DNA of 7,192 bases from an uncultured Rhizobiaceae group bacterium (lineage in GTDB: Bacteria > Pseudomonadota > Alphaproteobacteria > Rhizobiales > Rhizobiaceae), in assembly GCA_938009335.1 (NCBI GenBank), contig CALLHT010000187.1, forward strand, positions 1-7,192. The letters run 5' to 3'. Under the pieces are notes generated by a model. It was not told the origin of the DNA. It ran no database searches and worked only from the letters and a program-made list of their open reading frames with translations. Of the stretch, positions 1 to 5,977 are shown in pieces. The translations under genes and the position numbers were made by a program. Each line of letters begins with the position of its first letter. Position 1 is the first letter of the stretch.

Positions 1-752
1 CGCAGTTTCTTAACAACAAATGGCAAGAATGAAAGTGCCGCAAGAAATGCCAGCGCTAACAACAGTTCAGTGGTGACAAGTGCGCCAACTTCAATCGAAC
101 ATGTTCCGGCGTCTGCACAACCCGGGTTTGCGCGTTCCTGCTCAGCAATTACGCTATCCAATCCAGCGCCAAGATAAGCAAATGCAAAGGTGCCGGGAAT
201 AATTCCAATAAACGTTGCAATCGCGTAGGGCACCAGTTTCATGTTCAGCAGGGCCGGTACAATATTAACTGCCCAGAAGGGAAAGGCAGGGATCAATCGT
301 AGCGTGAGCAGGTACTGAAACGCATCCTTTTGAAAGCCTTCCATCATTTTCGCCATAAAGCCGCCTGCCCTGTCTTTCAGGACGTTACCTAAAGAGCTGC
401 GTGCGATTAAGAATATAATGATCGCACCAAGTGTCGCTGCTGTAACCGTAGCAAGCCCCGCAACAAACCAACCAAACACAAGTCCGGAGGTGATGCTAAG
501 CGCTGAAGCACCCGGAAACGAAATCGCGACAAGGCCAGTGTATATGAGGATGTAGATGAGAACGGCAGAAACATAATTGTTCGTTACGAACGTATTGATG
601 TTCTCGCGCTGCTCAATCAGGTTGGAAAGCGAGATGTAGTCTTTGAGGCCAGAAAAATAACCAATCACCAAAACTGCGCCTACCAAGATAAGCGGGAGCC
701 ATTGTTTTAATGCGGATTTTTTCTCGGGCATTTGAGTGGTTTCTAAAGTCAT
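1..752 (-). CDS. TVP38/TMEM64 family (VTT-domain) membrane protein, 3' end outside window
   Basis: This frame was read on the minus strand from an ATG at 752. It stays open for 250 codons to the window edge, so the C-terminus is missing. The protein is very hydrophobic. A first membrane segment lies at about residues 18-35, and a VTT (SNARE-associated Golgi protein-like) core spans about 60-200. Family hallmarks are SFPGAS at 78-83, RLIPAFPFWAVN at 152-163 and GIIPGTFAFAYLG at 183-195, which form the re-entrant loop and helix pattern of this family. A loop at 211-218 has two cysteines (GCADAGTC) that could form a disulfide if it faces the periplasm; that is inference. Family members sit in the inner membrane and have been linked to lipid or small-molecule transport, but the substrate cannot be told from sequence. 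No clear Shine-Dalgarno precedes the ATG, and an in-frame ATG at codon 8 is an alternative start. The gene is divergent from rpmH. Family call is secure, function is not. Confidence 0.9.
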   Translation of the reverse strand, partial: MTLETTQMPEKKSALKQWLPLILVGAVLVIGYFSGLKDYISLSNLIEQRENINTFVTNNYVSAVLIYILIYTGLVAISFPGASALSITSGLVFGWFVAGLATVTAATLGAIIIFLIARSSLGNVLKDRAGGFMAKMMEGFQKDAFQYLLTLRLIPAFPFWAVNIVPALLNMKLVPYAIATFIGIIPGTFAFAYLGAGLDSVIAEQERANPGCADAGTCSIEVGALVTTELLLALAFLAALSFLPFVVKKL

Positions 753-798
753 TATTAAAATGTGTGAATGCGGATTTGATTGTTCAAGAAAGCCCTAA

Positions 799-810
799 AC
801 CAATATTGGT
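799..810. promoter_or_regulatory. 12-bp perfect palindrome, possible operator
   Basis: ACCAATATTGGT is perfectly self-complementary. It sits about 47 bases upstream of the TVP38-like start codon. On the minus strand it directly follows a TTGATA (815-810) that could act as a -35 element, but no good -10 lies 16-18 bases further on. The position suits a regulator site for the minus-strand gene. That role is inference from position and symmetry only. Confidence 0.3.
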
Positions 811-894
811 ATCAATGCCATCTCGTTATATGACAATTCCGTGTTTCGAAGTTTACTTTTCGATAGGCAAAGGGCTGTTTCAGGCAGATGTTTC

Positions 895-923
895 CTTGAC
901 TTGAAACCAGAGTAAATCTATAA
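895..923 (+). promoter_or_regulatory. Probable sigma-70-type promoter for the rpmH-rnpA-yidC-engB block
   Basis: CTTGAC at 895-900, a 17-base spacer and CTATAA at 918-923 match the usual alphaproteobacterial housekeeping promoter pattern (CTTGAC / CTATAT) almost perfectly. Transcription would start near 930, leaving a leader of about 150 nt before rpmH. No comparably good promoter was seen between rpmH and engB, so the block may be one transcript. Start site and operon extent are predictions. Confidence 0.7.
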
Positions 924-1083
924 GCCCTTCAACTTGGGCGATGCCAGTTTACATACGGGCAGCGTTGAGGTTGGTAAAATTGCAGTCTGAGGGCTGATTT
1001 CTCCTTCCTGAAGCGTTAAGCCGCCTGATCCGAAAACAACAGAATTTCAAGGGCCCCGGTCACGAATATCGGGTGATGATACG

Positions 1084-1218
1084 ATGAAGCGTACATTCCA
1101 GCCAAGTAACCTCGTTCGCAAACGCAGACATGGTTTCCGTTCTCGCATGGCCACCAAAGGTGGTCGTCGTGTTTTGACAGCACGTCGGGCTAAAGGTCGT
1201 AAGCGCCTGTCTGCATAA
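1084..1218 (+). CDS. rpmH: 50S ribosomal protein L34
   Basis: This is a 44-residue, very basic protein starting MKRTFQPSNLVRKRRHGF and ending KGRKRLSA. It is a full-length match to bacterial L34, which binds 23S rRNA in the large ribosomal subunit. The internal RSRMATKGGRRVL segment (about residues 20-32) is also diagnostic. The ATG is fixed by the conserved N-terminus; a GGTGAT stretch at 1072-1077 is a modest ribosome binding site 6 bases upstream. It is the first gene of the housekeeping block, and rnpA follows on the same strand as in most bacteria. Nothing is odd in the protein itself. Confidence 0.97.
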   Translation: MKRTFQPSNLVRKRRHGFRSRMATKGGRRVLTARRAKGRKRLSA

Positions 1219-1280
1219 GGCGAGCGTTTTACGGGTCGCTCCTTGGCGTCGCAAGAAACCGCTAATAGAACCTCGAATTT

Positions 1281-1285
1281 GGAAG
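1281..1285 (+). promoter_or_regulatory. Shine-Dalgarno-like GGAAG deciding the rnpA start
   Basis: GGAAG ends 8 bases before the TTG at 1294. The two earlier in-frame TTG codons (1243 and 1279) have no comparable purine-rich stretch at a workable distance, so this site favours the shorter RnpA. It is a weak match, so the choice is not certain. Confidence 0.45.
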
Positions 1286-1293
1286 TCACCTCG

Positions 1294-1626
1294 TTGAAGA
1301 AGCGTCGTGACTTTTTGCGTTTGCGTAAAGCCAAAACCTATAAATGCAAACTGTTTGCGATGTCCGGTGGAAAGGAAACTGCGGAAAATTCAAACATTCG
1401 CATAGGGTATACGGTTACGACGAAGTTGGGGAATGCAATTGTTCGCAACCGCATAAAACGCAGATTGAGAGCGGTATCGGCGGCAATATTACCGGAAAAA
1501 GGCTTGCACGGTTTTGACTATGTTGTTATCGCCCGCAGAGCAGCACTTCGCGCGGAATATGCTGACCTTATCAATGAATTTTCAACTGCCCTTGACCATA
1601 TTCATAAGAACAGGTCAAAAGGCTGA
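1294..1626 (+). CDS. rnpA: Ribonuclease P protein component
   Basis: RnpA is the protein subunit of RNase P. It helps the catalytic RNA mature the 5' ends of tRNAs in the cytoplasm. From the chosen start it is 110 residues, normal for the family. Visible landmarks are KKRRDF at 2-7, the central strand RIGYTVTTKLGNAIV at 36-50, and the RNR signature helix NRIKRRLRAV from 52, with R51-N52-R53 as the conserved core. DYVVIARRAA further on is also typical. No ATG begins the frame: it opens with TTG at 1243, which would add 17 residues. I chose the TTG at 1294 because it has the only ribosome-binding-like sequence and starts just before the conserved region. rpmH ends 75 bases upstream; yidC begins 56 bases downstream with no yidD between. 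The residues after the N-terminal helix (GGKETAENSN, about 25-34) form a variable loop. Identity is secure, the start is not. Confidence 0.93.
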   Translation: MKKRRDFLRLRKAKTYKCKLFAMSGGKETAENSNIRIGYTVTTKLGNAIVRNRIKRRLRAVSAAILPEKGLHGFDYVVIARRAALRAEYADLINEFSTALDHIHKNRSKG

Positions 1627-1638
1627 AAGAAACAACTA

Positions 1639-1653
1639 CGGAACGGCGTTCCG
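1639..1653. repeat. Inverted repeat with one-base centre between rnpA and yidC
   Basis: CGGAACG-G-CGTTCCG is a 7-base perfect inverted repeat around a single G. In RNA it could form a short stem with a 3- to 5-base loop. It lies 12 bases after the rnpA stop and 29 bases before yidC, with no T-run, so it is not an intrinsic terminator. It could be an mRNA processing or stability element, or chance. Confidence 0.35.
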
Positions 1654-1682
1654 GCACAATCGACAAGGACAAGGGTTCCCCC

Positions 1683-3488
1683 ATGGAGAACAATAATCGC
1701 AACACAATTCTAGCTGTCGTATTGTCGATCCTTGTGCTGATTGGCTGGAATGTCTTCTATATTTCCCCAAAGATTGAAGAAGAACGCAAAGCGGCCGAAA
1801 TCGCGCAACAGCGTGAAGCGGCGCAATCAGGGAGCACTTCTTCCGGTCAAGGATCAGAAGATGCAACCGTTCCTCAATCAGAAGATAGCGCCTCTGCCCC
1901 TCAATCCGGTGACAATGGCAATGTCACATCCCGTGAAGAAGCATTGTCGGCGAACCCAAGAGTTCAAATCAGCTCAGAACTTCTTTCAGGCTCGATCAAC
2001 CTTAAGGGTGCCCGCTTTGATGAGTTGAAGCTCAATCAGTATCGTGAAACCATTGATGATGGGAGCCCGCTGATTGAATTGCTGCATCCAAGCGGAACAC
2101 GCGACGCTTATTTTGCCGAATTTGGCTTTACGCCTAATAAAGACCTTGGCGATCTCCCTGGTCCGAAGACCGTTTGGAATGCTTCCAGCAAAACGCTCAA
2201 TGGCGGCGGAAGCGTTACACTTGATTGGAATAATCCGCAGGGCATAAAGTTTGAGCGGACCATCGCGCTTGATGAGCAATACATGTTCACGATTACCGAT
2301 AAAGTGATCAACACAACAGGTGATGACATTCAGATTACGCCTTATGGCCGTATCGCACGGTTCACTAAACCTGATACTGAGAATATCTTTGTTTTGCATG
2401 AAGGCCTGATCGGCTTCTTTGGTGAAGAAGGCTTACAGGAAATCGATTATTCGGACGTTGAAGAAGCAGCGCAAATCGATAACGCACGCGTTAACGGTGG
2501 CTGGATCGGTATCACAGACAAATATTGGGCAACAGCGCTTGTTCCACAAAGCTCGTTTAAGCCCCGCTTTGCCTATTTCGATAACGGCATTCCGCTCTAT
2601 CAGGCCGACTATATCGGAGAACAGAAAACAATTGCCGCTGGCGCATCGATTGATATTGAGCAGCGTCTGTTTGCTGGCGCCAAAAAATCAGAGATTATCG
2701 ATGGCTACGAAGCCAATCTTGGTATTCTGAAGTTTGAATTGATGATCGACTGGGGCTGGTTCCACTTTATCACCAAGCCGCTCTTCTGGTTGCTAAATCA
2801 GTTATTTGCGATTTTTGGAAACTTCGGCGTAGCGATCCTAATCGCTACGGTAATTATCAAGGCAATCTTCCTGCCGCTGGCAAATATGTCCTATGCCTCT
2901 ATGGCGAAAATGAAAAAACTTCAGCCTGAGATGCTGCAAATTCGTGAGCGCTTTGGCGATGACCGCATGAAGCAGCAGCAGGAAATCATGGCACTCTATA
3001 AGCGTGACCAGATTAATCCGGCTGCTGGTTGTTGGCCTATTCTCATTCAGATTCCGGTCTTCTTCGCGCTCTACAAGGTTTTGTATGTGACCATCGAAAT
3101 GCGACAGGCTCCGTTCTTCGGCTGGGTGCAGGATTTGGCGGCGCCGGATCCAACATCTATCTTCAACCTGTTCGGTCTTCTGCCGTTCGAGGTGGGCGGC
3201 TTCTTACTGGTCGGCATTTGGCCAATCATCATGGGCATTACCATGTTTGTGCAGATGCAGATGAACCCGGCGCCACCGGACCCGACACAGGCGATGATCT
3301 TCAAATGGATGCCATTGCTGTTCACATTCATGCTGGCGACTTTCCCGGCTGGTCTTGTGATCTATTGGGCTTGGAACAACTTCCTGTCGATCCTGCAACA
3401 AGGGTTCATCATGAAGCGCCATGGAACCAAGATTGAGCTTATCGACAACATCAAGGGCATGTTCTCCCGTAAACCGAAAGAGAACTAA
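1683..3488 (+). CDS. yidC: Membrane protein insertase YidC (YidC/Oxa1/Alb3 family)
   Basis: YidC inserts and folds inner-membrane proteins, alone or with SecYEG. This 601-residue protein has the Gram-negative layout. An N-terminal helix is at about 8-28. A Q/S/E-rich linker at about 40-88 leads into a periplasmic beta-rich domain at about 94-340. The conserved insertase core spans about 355-580, with membrane segments near 378-399, 450-470, 502-525 and 540-572. Core hallmarks are SYASMAKMKKLQP at 403-415, RERFGDD at 421-427, NPAAGCWPILIQIPVFFALY at 445-464, and FPAGLVIYWAWNN at 554-566. The hydrophilic groove, which carries an arginine in E. coli YidC (R366, VRGIMYPL), here has K393 (IKAIFLPL), still a positive charge. 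AAGGG at 1671-1675 is a good ribosome binding site 7 bases before the ATG. Its stop overlaps the engB start by one base (TAATG), which suggests translational coupling. Full length, no anomalies. Confidence 0.98.
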   Translation: MENNNRNTILAVVLSILVLIGWNVFYISPKIEEERKAAEIAQQREAAQSGSTSSGQGSEDATVPQSEDSASAPQSGDNGNVTSREEALSANPRVQISSELLSGSINLKGARFDELKLNQYRETIDDGSPLIELLHPSGTRDAYFAEFGFTPNKDLGDLPGPKTVWNASSKTLNGGGSVTLDWNNPQGIKFERTIALDEQYMFTITDKVINTTGDDIQITPYGRIARFTKPDTENIFVLHEGLIGFFGEEGLQEIDYSDVEEAAQIDNARVNGGWIGITDKYWATALVPQSSFKPRFAYFDNGIPLYQADYIGEQKTIAAGASIDIEQRLFAGAKKSEIIDGYEANLGILKFELMIDWGWFHFITKPLFWLLNQLFAIFGNFGVAILIATVIIKAIFLPLANMSYASMAKMKKLQPEMLQIRERFGDDRMKQQQEIMALYKRDQINPAAGCWPILIQIPVFFALYKVLYVTIEMRQAPFFGWVQDLAAPDPTSIFNLFGLLPFEVGGFLLVGIWPIIMGITMFVQMQMNPAPPDPTQAMIFKWMPLLFTFMLATFPAGLVIYWAWNNFLSILQQGFIMKRHGTKIELIDNIKGMFSRKPKEN

Positions 3489-4144
3489 TGTCCGAAGCGA
3501 CAAAAAAATATGGAGCCGCTCTTGAACAAGGGCGGCTTTTGTTTGCGCGGAAGTGGGATTTCATCAAGGGCGTTCCATCGATGAAATTTCTGCCGCCGGA
3601 AGGACCGGTAGAAATCTCCTTTGCGGGCCGTTCCAATGTTGGAAAATCTTCATTGATCAATGCGCTCGTTAATCAAAAAGGTTTGGCACGCACTTCGAAT
3701 ACACCAGGCCGCACACAGGAACTAAATTATTTCATTCCTGAAGGCACGGGCGAGATTCCGATTCTAGCAATTGTGGATATGCCCGGCTACGGCTACGCCA
3801 AAGCTCCAAAGTCACAAGTAGAATCCTGGACCCGTTTGGTCTTTAGCTATTTGCGCGGGCGCTCAACATTACGCCGGGTTTTTGTTCTCATTGATAGCCG
3901 CCACGGCATTAAAAAGAACGATGAAGAAGTATTGGATCTTCTCGACAAAGCCGCTGTTTCTTATCAAATCGTTCTCACCAAGTCTGATAAAATCAAAGTA
4001 CCGGCGCTGGAGAAGCTCAAAGGCGAAACTCTGATAAAAATTTCAAAACGTGCTGCTGCATTTCCAACCCTCCTTGTGACGTCATCAGAGAAGAATGAAG
4101 GCATGGCTGAGTTACGCGCTGAGATTGCGACGCTCCTCACTTAA
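3488..4144 (+). CDS. engB: Ribosome biogenesis GTP-binding protein EngB (YihA/YsxC)
   Basis: EngB is a cytoplasmic TRAFAC-class GTPase needed for late assembly of the 50S subunit. The 218-residue protein has all GTPase motifs: G1 GRSNVGKS at 47-54, G2 region NTPGRTQELNYF at 71-82, G3 DMPGYGYA at 97-104, G4 TKSD at 164-167 and G5 TSS at 198-200. GRSNVGKSSLINAL and PGYGYAK are diagnostic for EngB against Era or EngA. The ATG shares its A with the last base of the yidC stop codon, and the purine-rich AAAGAGA at 3477-3483 can serve as the ribosome binding site. The window therefore shows yidC and engB as one translational unit. No terminator follows; the tetR-type promoter starts about 10 bases past the stop. 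Full length with no missing motif. Confidence 0.97.
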   Translation: MSEATKKYGAALEQGRLLFARKWDFIKGVPSMKFLPPEGPVEISFAGRSNVGKSSLINALVNQKGLARTSNTPGRTQELNYFIPEGTGEIPILAIVDMPGYGYAKAPKSQVESWTRLVFSYLRGRSTLRRVFVLIDSRHGIKKNDEEVLDLLDKAAVSYQIVLTKSDKIKVPALEKLKGETLIKISKRAAAFPTLLVTSSEKNEGMAELRAEIATLLT

Positions 4145-4153
4145 AAAATTTGC

Positions 4154-4182
4154 TTGATACAGAATGATCGTTCTGTTAAATG
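4154..4182 (+). promoter_or_regulatory. Predicted promoter of the TetR-type cassette
   Basis: TTGATA at 4154-4159, a 17-base spacer and TAAATG at 4177-4182 form a plausible promoter with a good -35 and a weak -10. The spacer is almost exactly filled by the palindrome at 4159-4176, which is where a TetR repressor would block RNA polymerase. The predicted transcript would start at about 4188-4190, on or next to the ATG at 4189. Confidence 0.5.
4159..4176. promoter_or_regulatory. TetR-type operator palindrome
   Basis: ACAGAATGATCGTTCTGT is an 18-bp near-perfect inverted repeat: all but one symmetric pair match (T at 4165 against G at 4170). Length, symmetry, the GATC centre and the position between -35 and -10 immediately upstream of a TetR-family gene all fit an autoregulatory operator. 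I infer that the adjacent regulator binds here; sequence alone does not prove it. Confidence 0.65.
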
Positions 4183-4188
4183 CAATGT

Positions 4189-4788
4189 ATGCCAAAGCCC
4201 AAATCAAAAACAAAAGATCAGATTGCCACCGAAGCCATGCATGTGTTTTGGCGCTTCGGATTTAACGGCACATCGATGGACACTTTGGTCAGAGAAACCG
4301 GAAGCAGTCGGCACGCGATCTACTCTGAATGTGGTGGAAAAGATGCGCTATTCCAACAAAGCTTGGATATGTATCAGCAATTGGTCGTCGACCCGGCCTT
4401 CCTTCAGGTGGAAGCTACAGACGCCGATTTGCAAACCATCGCAGCCTATTTCGAGACTCAAATTTCTGCCGCAGAAGATGCAGGAGCACCCTACCCCGGA
4501 TGTCTTGTTGCCAATACCATGACTGAAACTGGACCTCATTCTGCAGACGCTCTGCAAGCAGTGAATCATCACAACGAACGTCTCAAGGCAGGGTTTTTCA
4601 ATGCTTTGAAGAATAGCGCATCAGACGATCGACAGATCTCCGAGAGTGTTTTGCGGGAACTCGCTTCATTCCTCACGATTTCCACACAGGGGTTATGGGC
4701 ATTCAGTCGATCAGTGAAAAATGTCCAACCATTAAGAAACTACGCAGCAAACCTGATGCAGATCATACAGGAAAGGATTGCAAAATGA
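4189..4788 (+). CDS. TetR/AcrR family transcriptional regulator
   Basis: This is a one-component DNA-binding regulator, usually a ligand-released repressor acting as a dimer. From the ATG at 4189 it is 199 residues, normal for the family. The N-terminal DNA-binding domain covers about 5-50: a first helix (KDQIATEAMHVFWRFGFNGT) and a helix-turn-helix at about 27-46 containing TSMDTLVRETGSSRHAIY, followed by the usual K-ALF motif (GGKDALFQQS). The remainder is a helical ligand/dimer domain with PGCLVANTMTE, a segment seen in NemR-like and related TetR subgroups; the ligand cannot be predicted. An in-frame ATG at 4180 would add MQC. Neither has a Shine-Dalgarno. I prefer 4189 because MPKPKSKTKDQI is a typical family start and because it coincides with the predicted transcription start, implying leaderless translation. 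Its last codons overlap the next gene by 4 bases (ATGA). It most likely controls itself and the two genes behind it. Confidence 0.92.
   Translation: MPKPKSKTKDQIATEAMHVFWRFGFNGTSMDTLVRETGSSRHAIYSECGGKDALFQQSLDMYQQLVVDPAFLQVEATDADLQTIAAYFETQISAAEDAGAPYPGCLVANTMTETGPHSADALQAVNHHNERLKAGFFNALKNSASDDRQISESVLRELASFLTISTQGLWAFSRSVKNVQPLRNYAANLMQIIQERIAK
4769..4776 (+). promoter_or_regulatory. Ribosome binding site AGGAAAGG for the four-helix membrane protein
   Basis: AGGAAAGG lies 8 bases before the ATG at 4785, inside the end of the TetR-type gene. It is the strongest ribosome binding site in the cassette and decides the start at 4785 over an in-frame ATG at 4695 deep inside the regulator gene. 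Confidence 0.75.
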
Positions 4789-5249
4789 GTGTTTCAGAAA
4801 TCCAATCAGAACATCGTCCATTGACAATGGATAAGGCGTTCGCATTGGCCTTGTTTGTAAATTTCATTTGGATCAATGTCTCGGAGGTATTCCGCTATTT
4901 CGCTTTCGTTATGCCGATGATGCGCGACGCTTTCTCCGCCATACCTGAGGTCGCCCCAATGAATTTTCCGGTATTTATGATTTGGGGCGTTTGGGATACC
5001 ATCCTTGTTCTGACAGCAACTCTTATCCCATGGATGGCGATGCGCTCCTTTGGCAGCTCATTCAAGAACGCAGTCATTGCAGGAACGGGCGTCTGGTTTT
5101 CAGTCTTTGTGATTTTATGGCTCGGTCTGTTCAACATGAACCTTGCTACAGCAGAAATTCTTGCGATAGCGCTGCCACTTGCCTGGCTTGAGATGGTGGT
5201 CGCTGCATTGGTCGTGTGGTGGTTCGCCTTCAGACAAGCCCGCGTCTAA
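4785..5249 (+). CDS. Four-helix integral membrane protein of unknown function
   Basis: I do not recognise a named family. The 154-residue protein has a short polar N-terminus (1-16) and four hydrophobic segments at about 18-43, 61-86, 95-118 and 125-150, so it should be a small inner-membrane protein with few soluble parts. Charged or polar residues lie within or beside the helices (E34 and R37 in NVSEVFRYFAF; D71; E124; E136). They could be functional, for example in binding or transport; that is inference. It ends FRQARV. The start at 4785 overlaps the regulator's TGA (ATGA) and has a strong ribosome binding site, so the two genes are almost certainly coupled. The next gene starts 2 bases after its stop. 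Context suggests it is a target of the TetR-type regulator, perhaps an exporter-like or sensor protein, but nothing in the sequence shows which. Confidence 0.82.
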   Translation: MSVSEIQSEHRPLTMDKAFALALFVNFIWINVSEVFRYFAFVMPMMRDAFSAIPEVAPMNFPVFMIWGVWDTILVLTATLIPWMAMRSFGSSFKNAVIAGTGVWFSVFVILWLGLFNMNLATAEILAIALPLAWLEMVVAALVVWWFAFRQARV

Positions 5250-5251
5250 CC

Positions 5252-5920
5252 ATGAGCAAAGAGCTTTCTTCTTTTCGACCCTTAGAAGGTTTGAAAAACG
5301 GCTGGGTAGCAGAACGCGGAACATTGCGATGTTCAGCGATTGCTCTGAATGACCGCACCATATGTATTTACAGTCCGGTCTCAGGGATAAGTGAACAGTC
5401 ACTCAAAAGCCTTAGAGCACTTGGAGATGTCAAATTTTTGCTTGCTCCCAATCACTATCATTACAAAGGACTGGCGGAATATTCTGACGCCTTTCCAGAC
5501 GCTCAACTGGTCTGTTCTACACATGCTCGTCCGCGTCTGGAAAAACAAACGGGCTTCACGTTTATGCCACTTGAGAGCCTTTCGAAACTCCTGCCTTCAG
5601 GTGCCACAATACTTGAACCCGAAGGATTAAAAACCGGCGAAGTGTGGTTCGATCTCAGAAATCAAGAGCATAGATCATGGATTGTAACGGATGCCTTCAA
5701 AGGCTCCGGAAAAGCGCGTGACATTCCCTCAGATTCGATTGAACTGCTTGGTTCATTCCCAAGTTTTGGTATTGCTGATCGTTCTGTCTACTTCCAATGG
5801 CTTTCAACTCAGTTGGGCTCCGGCAATGTGCAATCGATAATTCCCTGTCATGGCGCAGTTGCGTCAAACCCAACACTAGGGAAACAAGCGCTTGAACTGG
5901 TGCAGGCTCTTCAGAAATAG
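5252..5920 (+). CDS. DUF4336-like protein with degenerate metallo-beta-lactamase-type motifs
   Basis: This is a 222-residue soluble protein with no signal peptide or membrane segment. Its N-terminal half follows the pattern of DUF4336 and related metallo-beta-lactamase-fold proteins: a GTLRCSAIAL strand, ICIYSPVSGIS at 37-47, LGDVKFLLAPNHYHYKGL at 57-74, and FPDAQLV at 81-87. The active-site motif HxHxDH of true MBL enzymes reads NHYHYKGL here: H68 and H70 remain, but the D and next H are K72 and G73. Later candidate ligands D147 (IVTDAF) and H200 (PCHGAV) are in the expected order. The site could bind one metal, or the fold may have lost hydrolase activity; substrate unknown. The ATG at 5252 was chosen because it follows the upstream stop by 2 bases; the in-frame ATG at 5216 lies inside the membrane-protein gene. 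No Shine-Dalgarno is visible, so translation probably depends on coupling. It is the last gene of the cassette, with no terminator visible after it. Confidence 0.8.
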   Translation: MSKELSSFRPLEGLKNGWVAERGTLRCSAIALNDRTICIYSPVSGISEQSLKSLRALGDVKFLLAPNHYHYKGLAEYSDAFPDAQLVCSTHARPRLEKQTGFTFMPLESLSKLLPSGATILEPEGLKTGEVWFDLRNQEHRSWIVTDAFKGSGKARDIPSDSIELLGSFPSFGIADRSVYFQWLSTQLGSGNVQSIIPCHGAVASNPTLGKQALELVQALQK

Positions 5921-5948
5921 AATCGGAAATTTCTTCCCGCATAAGAGA

Positions 5949-5977
5949 TTGCCGCGAAGAATCTTCTCGTTTATGAA
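5949..5977 (+). promoter_or_regulatory. Possible argB promoter
   Basis: TTGCCG at 5949-5954, a 17-base spacer and TATGAA at 5972-5977 match the consensus at four of six positions in each box. A small inverted repeat GAAGA-A-TCTTC (5957-5967) lies in the spacer. The 84-base gap before argB is the only one in the forward strand after engB large enough for a separate promoter. Weak prediction. Confidence 0.3.

Larger units (their letters stand above)
753..1083. other. Intergenic region between divergent TVP38-like gene and rpmH
   Basis: This 331-base stretch has no gene I can support. It holds a 12-bp perfect palindrome (799-810), a good forward promoter (895-923) and about 150 bases of probable rpmH leader. 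The leader has only small hairpins: GCCC/GGGC around 924-939 and CAGTC-TGAG-GGCTG at 983-996. No hairpin is followed by a T-run, so I call no terminator or attenuator. An open frame at 710-904 overlaps the start of the TVP38-like gene on the other strand and resembles nothing I know, so it is left out. Confidence 0.7.

Noticed and set aside
709..777. AATGCGGATTT occurring at 709-719 and 767-777
   Set aside because: An 11-base repeat of two copies with no flanking symmetry and one copy inside a coding region is most likely chance.
710..904. 64-residue forward open frame upstream of rpmH
   Set aside because: It overlaps the start of the TVP38-like gene on the other strand, lies before the rpmH promoter, has no good ribosome binding site and resembles no family I know.
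895..1218. Possible chromosome origin next to rpmH
   Set aside because: rpmH-rnpA sits near dnaA and the origin in some bacteria, but I see no DnaA-box cluster or AT-rich unwinding region here, and in this group the origin is usually elsewhere.
1986..2399. 137-residue minus-strand open frame inside yidC
   Set aside because: It is antisense to a clearly real gene and its composition follows the yidC codons; it looks like a shadow frame.
4695..4784. Longer N-terminus for the four-helix membrane protein
   Set aside because: The extra 30 residues are encoded inside the TetR-type gene in another frame, while the ATG at 4785 has a strong ribosome binding site and the usual ATGA overlap.
5216..5251. 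Longer N-terminus for the DUF4336-like protein
   Set aside because: The added 12 residues lie inside the membrane-protein gene and show no family pattern; the ATG at 5252 directly follows the upstream stop.
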